A DNA stretch of 64,000 nucleotides from JBDSLU01 sp963844435. GTDB taxonomy: Bacteria; Acidobacteriota; Vicinamibacteria; Vicinamibacterales; Vicinamibacteraceae. Under the pieces are notes generated by a model. The model made no database searches, was not told the origin of the DNA, and saw only the letters and a list, made by a program, of their open reading frames with translations. Where the stretch lies: contig CAWJOG010000007.1 in assembly GCA_963844435.1 (NCBI GenBank), positions 94,113-158,112 on the forward strand, read 5' to 3'. The position numbers were made by a program, and so were the translations under genes. Positions 7,156-16,100 of the stretch are shown one piece after another (within the stretch, counting starts at the first letter, position 1; every line of letters starts with the position of its first letter).

Positions 7156-10100
7156 ATGTTTCAGCTCCTCCGGCGCCGCCGCCCCTTGATGTCGGCCGCA
7201 GCCGTGGTGTTCGCCGTGCTGTACGCCACCGAGCTCGCGGCGCAGACGCCATTCGTGCCGTATTTCGGGAAGAACCGGATCCGCTACGACAACTTCCAGT
7301 GGCACATCTACACGACCGATCACTTCCAGATCTACTACTACCCTGAGCTCGAGCAGCACCTCGAGCGCGTCGCCGGCTACGCCGAGAGCGCCTATCAGCA
7401 CGTCAGCACCGAGCTGAAGCACGACCTCGGCGCCAAGGTGCCGCTGGTCCTCTTCAAGACGCAGGCCGAGTTCCAGCAGCAGAACGTCATCCCGTCGGAG
7501 ATCCCGGAAGGCGTCGCCGCCTTCGCCGAGCCGACCCGCGACCGGATGGTGCTGCCGATCGACGAGCCGCCGGATCAGCTCTATCGGCTGATCACCCACG
7601 AGCTCACCCACATCTTCGAGTTCGACATCATCCCGCGCGGCCTGGTCCAGCGCGGCATTCCCCTGTGGGTCGACGAGGGCCTCGCCGACTACATGGCCGG
7701 CGTCTGGAACCCGATGGACCTGATGACGGTCCGCGACGTCGCGGTCGCCGACATCGTCCCGAAGATGACCGACTTCGAGGGCTACGGCGGCTTCACGAAC
7801 CCGCGCCTCGTCTACAACCTCGGACACGCCGTGCTTCGAGTTCATCGAGTCGAGGTGGGGCAAGGAAGGCGTCCGGCAGTACATCTTCTCGCTGCGCAAG
7901 ACGGTCATCGGCGGCGGCACCACGCCGTTCGAGGAAGCCTTCCGCATCAAGGCCGACGAGTTCGACCAGCAGTTCGAGAAGTACCTGAAGGACCGCTTCA
8001 AGCTGTTCCGCGATCGCGAGCGGCCGGTCGACTACGGCCGCAACCTGGCGCCGGACCCCCGCAAGACGAAGTTCACCAGCCTGCTCTCGATCGAGCCGTC
8101 GCCGTCGGGCGACCTGTTCGCCGGCGTCTCGGGCAACCGCAAGGATCAGGAGATGGACATCGTCCTCATCTCCGCCAAGGACGGCTCGGTGATCCGCAAC
8201 CTGACGCCCGGCTTCGACAAGGACCGCGGCTTCGAGTACATCGCCGTGCCCGGCGCGCGGTGGAACACGGTGCCTTGGATGAGCTGGTCGCCGGTGGGCG
8301 ACCGCCTCGCCTACTTCGCCCGCACCGAGAAGCAGCGCTCGCTGATCGTCCAGAACGTCGTCACCGACAAGATGGAAGTCCGCGTCCAGCTGCATGCGGT
8401 GGACGTGCCGGAGTCGCCCGACTGGTCGCCGGACGGCAAGATGATCTACTTCTCGGCGCTGAAGAACGGCGTCGGCGACATCTGGTCGATCGATCCCGAA
8501 AACGAGCAGCTGACCAACCTGACGCAGGACGACTTCGCCGACTACTCGCCGACGGCGTCGCCGGACGGCAAGTCGCTCGTCTACCTGGCACGCATCAGCG
8601 GCAACAACAAGATCTTCCGCATCGATCTCGCGACTCGCGCCAAGACGCAGCTGACGTTCGGGACCCACGACGACGCGACGCCGCAGTTCCTCGACGCCGA
8701 CACGCTGGTGTTCTCGTCGACGGCCATCGACCCGGCCCGGCCGGTGACGCCCGAGGAGGCGCGCAACGGGAACATCTACAACATCTGGACGCTGAGCCTG
8801 AAGACCGGCGAGCTGAAGCAGTACACCGACACGCTGACCGGCAACGTGTCCACCGTCGTGATCAGGGACGGCAACGTCAGCCGGGTCGCGTTCGTCACCT
8901 ACTTCAAGGGCGAGTACGGCCTCCACACGCTCATCCCCAAGGAAGCCAAGGCGACCGTCGCCTCGCGCGATTTCGGCGAGCCCGGTCCGATCATCGACTT
9001 CCAGGCGCCGCTCACGCACTCGCTGGTGCAGGCGAACCAGAAGAAGAAGGGCATGTTCGAGAAGATGTTCCTCGACGGCCGTCCGCCCCTGAACGTGGGC
9101 GTGACGAGCGGCGGTGACCTGTTCGGCGGCACCCAGATATCGTTCGCGGACGTCCTCGGCGACAAGCAGTTCAACTTCTACGTCGCCTCGGTGTCGCAGT
9201 ACCGCACCATCGCCGGCTCCTATCTCAACCTGTCGCGGCGGATGCAGTACGCCATCCAGGGCTTCCAGCAGACGACGTTCTTCTACGGCAACGCCGACTA
9301 CTACGCCCTCAGCCTGGGCCTGACGCCGTTCCTCGATCGCGACAACTCGATCGCCACCCGTACGCTGAGCGGCGGCACGATATTCGCGCCGTATCCGCTC
9401 AGCCGCTACACGCGCCTCGAGCTGTCGGGCGGCGTGGTGCACTACAACGAGCAGTTCGACGATCCGACCGTCGAGGAGATCTCGCGCCAGTACCAGGAGC
9501 AGTTCTACGGCACGGCGATCCTGCGCGAGGGCACGTCCGTGCCGCTCGGGATCGCGCTCGTCCACGAGGACACGGTGTTCCGCGAGTTCGGTCCGGTCTC
9601 CGGCAGCACGGTGCGGCTGGCCTACGACGCCTCTCCCCACATGGGCGACACCCTCTCCTACCAGACGCTCGATCTGGACGCCCGCAAGTACCTGCGCATC
9701 GGCACGTCGGGCCTGTTCGCGATGCGCTTCAAGGGCTTCAGGAGCTGGGGCAGGACGCCCGACTTCTTCTACTTCGGCGGCAACTCGGAGCTGCGCGGCT
9801 ACGACTACCTGTCGTTCGTCGGCCAGCAGGGCTTCTTCGCCAACGCCGAGCTCCGCTTCCCGCTGATCGAGGCGATGCTGACGCCGATCGGCGTGCTCGG
9901 CGGCATCCGCGGCACGATCTTCGGCAACATCGGCGGCGCCGGGTTCCCCCAGGAGAACTACAACTTCCAGTCGAGCGACACCATCACCGAGGCGCCGATC
10001 CTGGGCTTCGAGTACGGCCCTGACGGCATCACCATCGTGCCGATCTACGGCACAGCCGCAGACGGTGTCGGGCTTCCGCCTGCAGGATGGCCGCGCGTCC

Positions 10101-10268
10101 TACGGCATCGGTATCCAGAGCTTCCTGCTCGGCTTCCCGCTGCACATCGACTACGTCTGGAGAACGACGTTCAACAAGGACTGGGAAGACCTGATCTTCT
10201 CGGCCTCCGGCGGGAGCGAAGAGTTCCGCACGGGCAAGTTCCACTTCTGGATCGGCTACGACTTCTAG
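7156..10268 (+). CDS. secreted zinc metallopeptidase–TolB propeller–BamA-like barrel fusion (two +1 frameshifts)
   Basis: Roughly 1036 residues after removing extra bases near 7835 and 10055 (length is 3n+2). An export signal (MSAAAVVFAVLYATELAAQ) is followed by a peptidase-MA-like domain with HELTH (148-152) and E174 in WVDEGLADY. Next come WD40/TolB-type blades (repeated SPDG motifs: DWSPDGKMIYFS, TASPDGKSLVYL), then a C-terminal outer-membrane barrel (FYFGGNSELRGYDYLSF ... WIGYDF) like the BamA/surface-antigen domain. It would place a protease and propeller at the outer membrane. The stop is followed at once by repeat copy 5. Confidence 0.85.
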
Positions 10269-10433
10269 TAGCGCAGCCCGCGTGACGGCGCCGCGGCGCG
10301 CCCAGCGCCGCGTGACGAATGGCGAGGACGAGTCCGGAGCCATCGTCGGTCGCGCGCGAAGGCGCGTCGGCAAACAGCTGCCGGCACGCTCAGAGGCTGC
10401 CGCGGGCGCTCCTGAGGGGAGCGCCCGCCAACA
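10269..10433 (+). repeat. structured interspersed repeat, copy 5 (long type)
   Basis: Has the usual 5' arm, hairpin (GGCGC-GCCCA-GCGCC) and 3' TGAG hairpin (GGGCGCTCC-TGAG-GGGAGCGCCC). Between them is an extra segment of about 60 bp, beginning GTGACGAATGGCGAGGACG and ending GGCGCGTCGGCAAACAGC, that the short copies lack. The insert itself folds (GCGC-GAAG-GCGC). The same insert occurs in copy 6 on the other strand. It spans the whole gap from the barrel-protein stop to the thioesterase start. Confidence 0.82.
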
Positions 10434-10435
10434 TA

Positions 10436-10924
10436 ATGACCTCCACGCCGAAGCGCCCGTCAGACTCCTTCTCGGTCATCACCCAGGTCGTCCTGCCGAA
10501 CGATGCCAACCCGCTCGGGTTCATCCTCGGCGGGACGGTCATGCACCTCATCGACATCGCTGGCGCGATGGCCGCCAGCCGTCACTCGCGGACGCGCGTC
10601 ATGACCGCCGCGGTCGACGGGCTGCAGTTCCTCCACCCGATCCCGATCGGCGACATCATCATCCTCGAGGCGCGCGCGACGTGCGCCTTCACGCGATCGC
10701 TCGAGATCCAGGTCGATGTGTTCGGGGAGAGCACGCTGAGCGGCACGCGCCGGCGGACGTCGCGCGCGTATCTCACGTTCGTCGCCGTCGACGCGGACGG
10801 GCACCCGCTCGACATGCCGCCGCTCGCGTTGACGACGCCGGAGGAATTGCGGGTGGCCGCCGACGCGGGGACGCGTCGCGCGGCGCGGCTGGCCGCGAAG
10901 CAGGCGCTCGCAGCCGAAGGGTAG
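10436..10924 (+). CDS. acyl-CoA thioesterase (hotdog fold)
   Basis: 162 residues of the cytosolic acyl-CoA hydrolase/YciA type, hydrolysing acyl-CoA to free acid and CoA. Visible family blocks are VLPNDANPLGFILGGTVMHL (catalytic Asn/Asp region), DIAGAMAASRHS, DGLQFLHPIPIGDIIILEA and the late RAYLTFVAVD. ATG at 10436 follows directly on repeat copy 5, so the ribosome-binding region falls inside or against the repeat. The reading frame is open upstream to 10319, but that part is repeat-derived and not homologous. Confidence 0.9.
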   Translation: MTSTPKRPSDSFSVITQVVLPNDANPLGFILGGTVMHLIDIAGAMAASRHSRTRVMTAAVDGLQFLHPIPIGDIIILEARATCAFTRSLEIQVDVFGESTLSGTRRRTSRAYLTFVAVDADGHPLDMPPLALTTPEELRVAADAGTRRAARLAAKQALAAEG

Positions 10925-10925
10925 G

Positions 10926-10956
10926 AGCCGGCGGCGCCACGCGCCGCCGCCGCACC
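10926..10956. terminator. GC hairpin between convergent genes
   Basis: GGCGGCG and CGCCGCC flank a short loop between the thioesterase stop (10924) and the ferredoxin stop (10960). Placement suits a bidirectional 3'-end hairpin. No T-run is present. Confidence 0.35.
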
Positions 10957-10959
10957 GTC

Positions 10960-11220
10960 CTACTTGTTGTAGTACTTCGAGTTCACGTCGATGTACTCCT
11001 TCGACGCGTCCGGCACTTCGTCCATCGCGAAGATCGCCTCGACCGGGCAGGCCGGCACGCACGCGCCGCAGTCGATGCACTCGTCGGGATGGATGTAGAG
11101 CTGTTCGACGGTGGCGAACTCGGGCTCGTCCTTCCGCGGGTGGATGCAGTCGACGGGACACACGTCCACGCAGGCGCTGTCCTTGGTGCCGATGCACTTC
11201 TCGGTGATCACGTAAGCCAT
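10960..11220 (-). CDS. 7Fe/8Fe bacterial-type ferredoxin
   Basis: 86 residues. The first cluster half is CIGTKDSACVDVCPVDCIHP and the second CIDCGACVPACPVEAIF, with the long first loop typical of the Thermus/Azotobacter-like seven-iron ferredoxins ([3Fe-4S][4Fe-4S]) or an 8Fe relative. It is a cytoplasmic one-electron carrier. It lies 11 bp downstream of the IclR gene on the same strand and may be read through from it. Partner enzymes are not in the window. Confidence 0.93.
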   Translation of the reverse strand: MAYVITEKCIGTKDSACVDVCPVDCIHPRKDEPEFATVEQLYIHPDECIDCGACVPACPVEAIFAMDEVPDASKEYIDVNSKYYNK

Positions 11221-11231
11221 TCCGATACTCC

Positions 11232-12053
11232 TTAAGTCGGGTCGACGGGGGAAAAGTGGCCGTGGCCGGCCGGCGGCGCCAGCGTGCCGCCGAGGCGCAG
11301 CGAGATGAGACGCGCCAGCTCGCCGACTTCGACGCGGCAGCCGCGCGTGAGCGTGTCGTCGGCGAGATCGTGCGCGAACAGGCCGACGCGCGCCACCTCG
11401 CGCCCGGCATAGTCGATGACCGGCGCGCAGGTGCAGGCCAGGTGCTGCCCGGCGCGCTCCGCGACGCCGGCCGCGGGCCGCGGCGGCCCCAGGCGGCGCG
11501 GTTCGAGCGGCGCGACGGCGACGGCGCCGCGCGACTCCAGGCGGAGGCAGCTCAGGCGCCGGGCCGATTCCGCGCTGAAGTACAGCGCGCAATGCCCGGG
11601 CATGGCCCGGCCATAGGTCGTGTGCATGGCGACGTCGTCCGGTCCGGCGCTCCAGACGTAGGTCACTTCCCCATCGGCGGCCGTCGCCAGGAAGGCGCGC
11701 CAGCCGGTCCGCAGCACGACCTCGCGCATCGCCGGATAGGCGTGCAGCCGCAGCTCGGACCGGCCGAGGAGGCGCACGCTCAGGTCGAGCATCTTGAGCG
11801 ACAGGCGGTAGCGGCTGGTGTCGTCGTCCTGCTGCACGTAGCCGCGGCGCTTCAGGACGCCGAGCAGGCGGTGGACCGTCGCGGCGGGCTGGCCGAGCTG
11901 ACGCCTGAGCTCGCTGATCGACAGGCCGCGCGAGGCCCGGCTCAGCGCCTCGCAGATCTCGAAGGCCTTGTCGATGGAGGTCGACACGGCCGCCTGCGGC
12001 TCAGCTTCTCGCGATGACTCGTTCCACTCCTCGGAACGACGTTCCAGTTCCAC
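11232..12053 (-). CDS. IclR-family transcriptional regulator
   Basis: 273 residues from a GTG at 12053. Winged helix at about residues 25-80 (SIDKAFEICEALSRASRGLS, then RQLGQPAATVHRLLGVLKRR), followed by the IclR effector domain (YRLSLKMLDLSVRLLGRSEL ... MPGHCALYFSAES ... CTCAPVIDYAGREVARVGLFA). The family usually controls catabolic operons for aromatics or short acids; no such target is adjacent, so the regulon is unknown. It ends close to the ferredoxin start. Confidence 0.9.
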   Translation of the reverse strand: MELERRSEEWNESSREAEPQAAVSTSIDKAFEICEALSRASRGLSISELRRQLGQPAATVHRLLGVLKRRGYVQQDDDTSRYRLSLKMLDLSVRLLGRSELRLHAYPAMREVVLRTGWRAFLATAADGEVTYVWSAGPDDVAMHTTYGRAMPGHCALYFSAESARRLSCLRLESRGAVAVAPLEPRRLGPPRPAAGVAERAGQHLACTCAPVIDYAGREVARVGLFAHDLADDTLTRGCRVEVGELARLISLRLGGTLAPPAGHGHFSPVDPT

Positions 12054-12107
12054 AGGGACACTGTATCGCCCCGCTGGGGGTCGAACAAGGGCTGGAACCA
12101 GTCGGAT

Positions 12108-12143
12108 ATTGCTGCCGGCCGCGCGTGAGAGCGCGGCCGCAAT
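12108..12143. repeat. partial repeat-family hairpin (3' module)
   Basis: ATTGCTGC, then GGCCGCGC-GTGAGA-GCGCGGCC, then GCAAT. It matches the TGAG hairpin plus preceding GCTGCC of the repeat family, without the 5' half. It lies between the IclR start and the DUF2203 stop. Confidence 0.55.
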
Positions 12144-12150
12144 AAGACGG

Positions 12151-12504
12151 CTACACGATCTTCATGCGGCCCGAGAAGCCTTCGTCGTACGCGTGGTAGT
12201 GCGTGATGGCTTCTTCGGGGTACTGCCAGCAGTAGTAGCCGTCGCCGTTGTCGAAGTCGACCAGCCAGAGTCCCTTGGCTTCGACCTGCAGCTCCTTCAG
12301 GCGGCTGGCCCACCGGCTCACCACCGAATCGAGCTGCTCGGTGAGCACATCGTGCTTCGGGTGGGCCTCGCCGTGCTGCCGCAGTTCCCGTGACAGCTCC
12401 TCCGTCTCGCGCACGGCTTCCGCGGTCACGAGCTTGACGGACGGCAGGAGCCGGCTGGCTTCTTCGAGGGAGAACTGGCGGCCCGAGGCGAGCGGAACGT
12501 TCAT
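12151..12504 (-). CDS. DUF2203 family protein
   Basis: 117 residues: RQFSLEEASRLLPSVKLVTA, a charged helical middle, then the family signature DFDNGDGYYCWQYPEEAITHYHAYDEGFSGR (cited in parts). It is a small soluble protein of unknown function that is widespread in Acidobacteriota and related phyla. The divergent lipoprotein gene starts only 31 bp away. Confidence 0.88.
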   Translation of the reverse strand: MNVPLASGRQFSLEEASRLLPSVKLVTAEAVRETEELSRELRQHGEAHPKHDVLTEQLDSVVSRWASRLKELQVEAKGLWLVDFDNGDGYYCWQYPEEAITHYHAYDEGFSGRMKIV

Positions 12505-12535
12505 CGTGAGCTGATTATAATGAAAGCCACGCCTT

Positions 12536-12937
12536 ATGCCTGGTATGAGCAGCCTCAGTGCCAGGACCTTCATCGGGGGGTGCGGCGTCTACCTGCTCCT
12601 GACCGCCTGCGGGTCCTGGGGCAGCTCGCCGACGGCCCCGGAACCGACGCCGTCCGGGCCCACGGTCACGATCAGCAACGGCGCCCTGAGCCTGCGCGCC
12701 ATCGACATCCCGGTCGGTGGCCGCCTGACGATCGTCAACCGCGACTCGATCGCCCACGACATGGGGTCGGACCCGCACCCGGGCCACGAAGACTGCACCG
12801 AGCTGAATCAAATCGGGATGCTGGAGCCTGGACGGTCGCGCACCAGCGGCAACCTGGTGGAAGCGCGGACGTGCGGCATGCACGATCACCTGCGTCACCT
12901 CGACACCGCCCTTCACCTGCGCATCACGATTCGCTAG
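12536..12937 (+). CDS. cupredoxin-like lipoprotein
   Basis: 133 residues with a lipoprotein signal (YLLLTACG, acylated Cys25), a short Pro/Ser/Thr linker, then a small beta domain: VGGRLTIVNRDSIAHDMGSD, PHPGHEDC and TCGMHDHLRH. Late Cys and His residues after an earlier His are arranged as in type-1 copper or related cupredoxin domains, but loading is unproven. The C-terminus of the next protein (13163) ends in the same domain, so the two are probably functionally related. Confidence 0.72.
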   Translation: MPGMSSLSARTFIGGCGVYLLLTACGSWGSSPTAPEPTPSGPTVTISNGALSLRAIDIPVGGRLTIVNRDSIAHDMGSDPHPGHEDCTELNQIGMLEPGRSRTSGNLVEARTCGMHDHLRHLDTALHLRITIR

Positions 12938-13162
12938 CGGTGCCCGTCGCCGCCGGCGGGCTACGGTCGCCACGGCGTGCACTTTTGGTCTTGGCGGTCC
13001 AGCTTTTACACGGATCAGTCGCGATCTCGCAGCCACGAAAACTGTAAGACGAGACCACGGATTCAGGCACCTGGCTGCGGCGCAACTCGCGCAGACACGC
13101 CAACTTGCCGGCTTTGATCATGGTTTCGTCGAGCTGGTCCGATATCTGCACAGCCGCGAGCC
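12938..13162. other. 225-bp intergenic region, lower GC, possible small reverse reading frame
   Basis: A reverse reading frame of 75 codons (12924-13151), beginning MQISDQLDETMIKAGKLACL, is open here and less GC-biased than neighbouring DNA. I recognise no homologue and cannot say it is a gene. The remainder must hold the promoter of the SBBP protein. Confidence 0.3.
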
Positions 13163-16100
13163 GTGCCGCGTTACACCGCCTCGTTCATCGCCTTGGGCGC
13201 ACTGGCCACGCTGTCATCGGGACGGCTGGCCGCCGCACCGGAATCGCCGCGGCCGCCAGCCGCGTCGGCCGCCGCTCGCGCATCGGATCCGCAACTCGCG
13301 CCCCCGACGATCTCCCGGCCATCCGTGCCGCTGCGCTTCGAGCCGCTTCCGGCCGCCGACAACGGCACGCGTGTCTTCGTCGCGCGCTCGGCCGGCTACG
13401 CGGTCCACGTCGGCCCGACGTGGGCCGAGGTCCATGCGACGGCGCGTCCGGGCGCGACGGCCGCCGCGGGCGCCGATGCGATCGCGATGCGGTTCGTGGG
13501 CGCCGCCGCCGGTCCACGCGAAGTGAGCCTGGAAGGCGCGGCGACGACCGTGAACTACCTGGTCGGCGCCGACCGCGAACGCTGGACGCTCGGGCTCGAG
13601 GCGCGCGCCCGCGTCCGCTTCCGCGACGTCTATCCGGGCATCGACGTCGCCTACTACGGCACCGACCGCGAGGTCGAGTACGACGTCCTGCTCGACCCGG
13701 GCGCCGACCCGGCGCAGGTGCGGCTCCAGTTCTCCGGCGCCGGCCGCGTCGCGATCACCGCCGACGGCGATCTCGAGCTCGGGGCCGCCGCAGCGCCGGT
13801 GCGTGTGCGAGCGCCGTTCGCCTACCAGCTCGAAGGCCAGGCCCGCGTCACCGTGCCCAGCCGGTACGTGCTGCACGCCGACGGCACCGTGGGCTTCGCG
13901 CTCGGCCGCTTCGATCGCCGCAAGGCGCTCGTCATCGATCCGATCCTGAGCTATTCGCGGCTGCTCGGCGCCTCCGGCCTCGATGAAGCCGCGTCGGTCG
14001 CGGTCGACGCCGCCGGCAACGTCTACGTCGCCGGCACGACCTCGTCCCCGGGCTTTCCCGGGGCGTCCGGATCGCCGGGCGGGATCGACCTGTTCGTGAC
14101 CAAGCTCGATGCCCGGGGGTCGACGGTCCTCTACTCGACCTACATCGGCGGCTCCGGCATCGACGAAGCGCGGGGCATGACGATCGACACGCTCGGCAAC
14201 GTCTATGTCGTCGGCTCGACGACCTCGACGAACTTCCCGACCGTGTCACCGCGTCAGGCCACGCTCGCCGGCGCGTCTGACGGCTTCCTGCTCCGCGTCT
14301 CAACCACCGGCGGCGGCCTCGGCTTCTCCACCTACTTCGGCGGCAGCGACGTCGACGAGGTGAACGCCGTCGCCGTCGACGGCGCCCGCAACATGTACAT
14401 CGCGGGGTCGACGCGATCGGCGAACTTCCCGCTGCTGTCGGAGATCCAGGCCTACAGCGGCGCCCTCGACGGCTTCGTGGCCCGGTTCCTCGCCAACGGG
14501 ACGCTGACCTTTTCGACGTACCACGGCGGCAATGCCGTCGACACGCTCGACGGCATCGCCGTCGACCCCGCGGGCAACATCAACACGGTCGGCTCGACGA
14601 GCTCGACCAACCTGCCGGTGCTGAACGCGGCGCGGGCCACCTACAGCGGTCGCGTCGACGCGTTCCTGTCGCGCTTCGGCCCGACCGGCACGTTGCTCTT
14701 CTGCTCCTACTTCGGCGGCTCGCGCAACGACGCCGGCCGTGCCGTGGCGGTCCTGCCGGACGGCTGGGCCTTCATCGCCGGCAGCACGAACTCGCCCGAC
14801 TTCCCGGTGCAATGGCCAATCCAGCCGGCTATCGGCGGCGAGCTCGATGCCTTCCTGCTGGCGGTCTCACCGACCGGCGCCCTCGCGTGGTCGACCTACT
14901 ACGGCGGCACGCGCAGCGAGCGCGGCCGCGCGCTGGCGCTGAACGCGGCCGGCATGCTGATCCTCGCCGGCCAGACCTTCTCGCCCGACATGCCGCTGGT
15001 CCGGCCGGCGCAGCCGCGCACCGGCGGCAACCGCGACACGTTCGTCGTGGAGCTCGCTCCGCCGTACACGGCGTTCAACTACGCCACGTATCTCGGCGGC
15101 AGCAACAACGACGAGGGCAGCGGCGTCGCCGTCGACCGCGTCGGCCGCGTGTTCACCGCCGGCGCCGCGTCCTATCCGTCGCCGGGCGCGCTGGGCGCGT
15201 CCGATGCGTTCATCTATGGCATCTCCAGCGGCCTCGCCGGCGTCGACACCGACATGGACGGCCTCGACGACGACTGGGAGACGCAGTTCGGCACCGATCC
15301 CGAGACCAACGACGCCGCCGCCGATCCCGATGGCGACGGTTTCACCAACGCCCAGGAACGCGCCAACAACACGCATCCGACCGGCTACTTCACCCGGTTC
15401 CTCGCCGAAGGATCGACCGGCGCGTTCTTCGACGAGCGCATCGCCCTCTTCAATCCGGGCCTCGACATCGCCACGGTGGTGCTGCGCTTCCAGCGCCAGG
15501 CCGGCGCGGAGATCCAGCAGGTCCTCGCGATTCCGTCACGCAGCCGCGCCACGGTCAATCCCGAAACGATCGTCGGCCTCGAGAACGCGGCGTTCGCGAC
15601 CGTCATCGAGAGCAACCAGTCGGTGGTCGTCGACCGCACGATGACGTGGGACGGGAGCGGCTTCGGCAGCCATTCCGAGACCTCGATCGAGCAGCCGGCG
15701 ACGACCTGGTACCTGGCCGAAGGCTCCACGGCGGGCACGTTCGACCTCTACTACCTGCTCCAGAACCCGAATGCCAGCGCCGCCGACGTGACCATCACGT
15801 TCCTCCGGCCGAGCGGCGGTCCGGTCACGAAGTCCTACACCGTCGGCCCGCGCAGCCGTCGCACCATCAACATCGACAACGAGACCGGCTTCGCCGGACG
15901 GCCGGCCACCGAGCGCACGCTGCAGAGCACCGACGTCTCGGCGACCATCACCTCGACGAACGGCGTGCCGATCCTGGTCGAGCGCGCGATGTACATGACG
16001 GTCAACGGCCGCGTCTTCGCTGCCGGCCACGACAGCGCCGGCGTCACGGCTCCGCAGACCAGCTGGTTCCTTGCCGAAGGCTCGACCGGCTCGTTCTTCG

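Noticed and set aside
12960..13150. Possible tRNA or small RNA in the lower-GC intergenic stretch.
   Set aside because: No cloverleaf, anticodon arm or strong hairpin could be drawn by eye.
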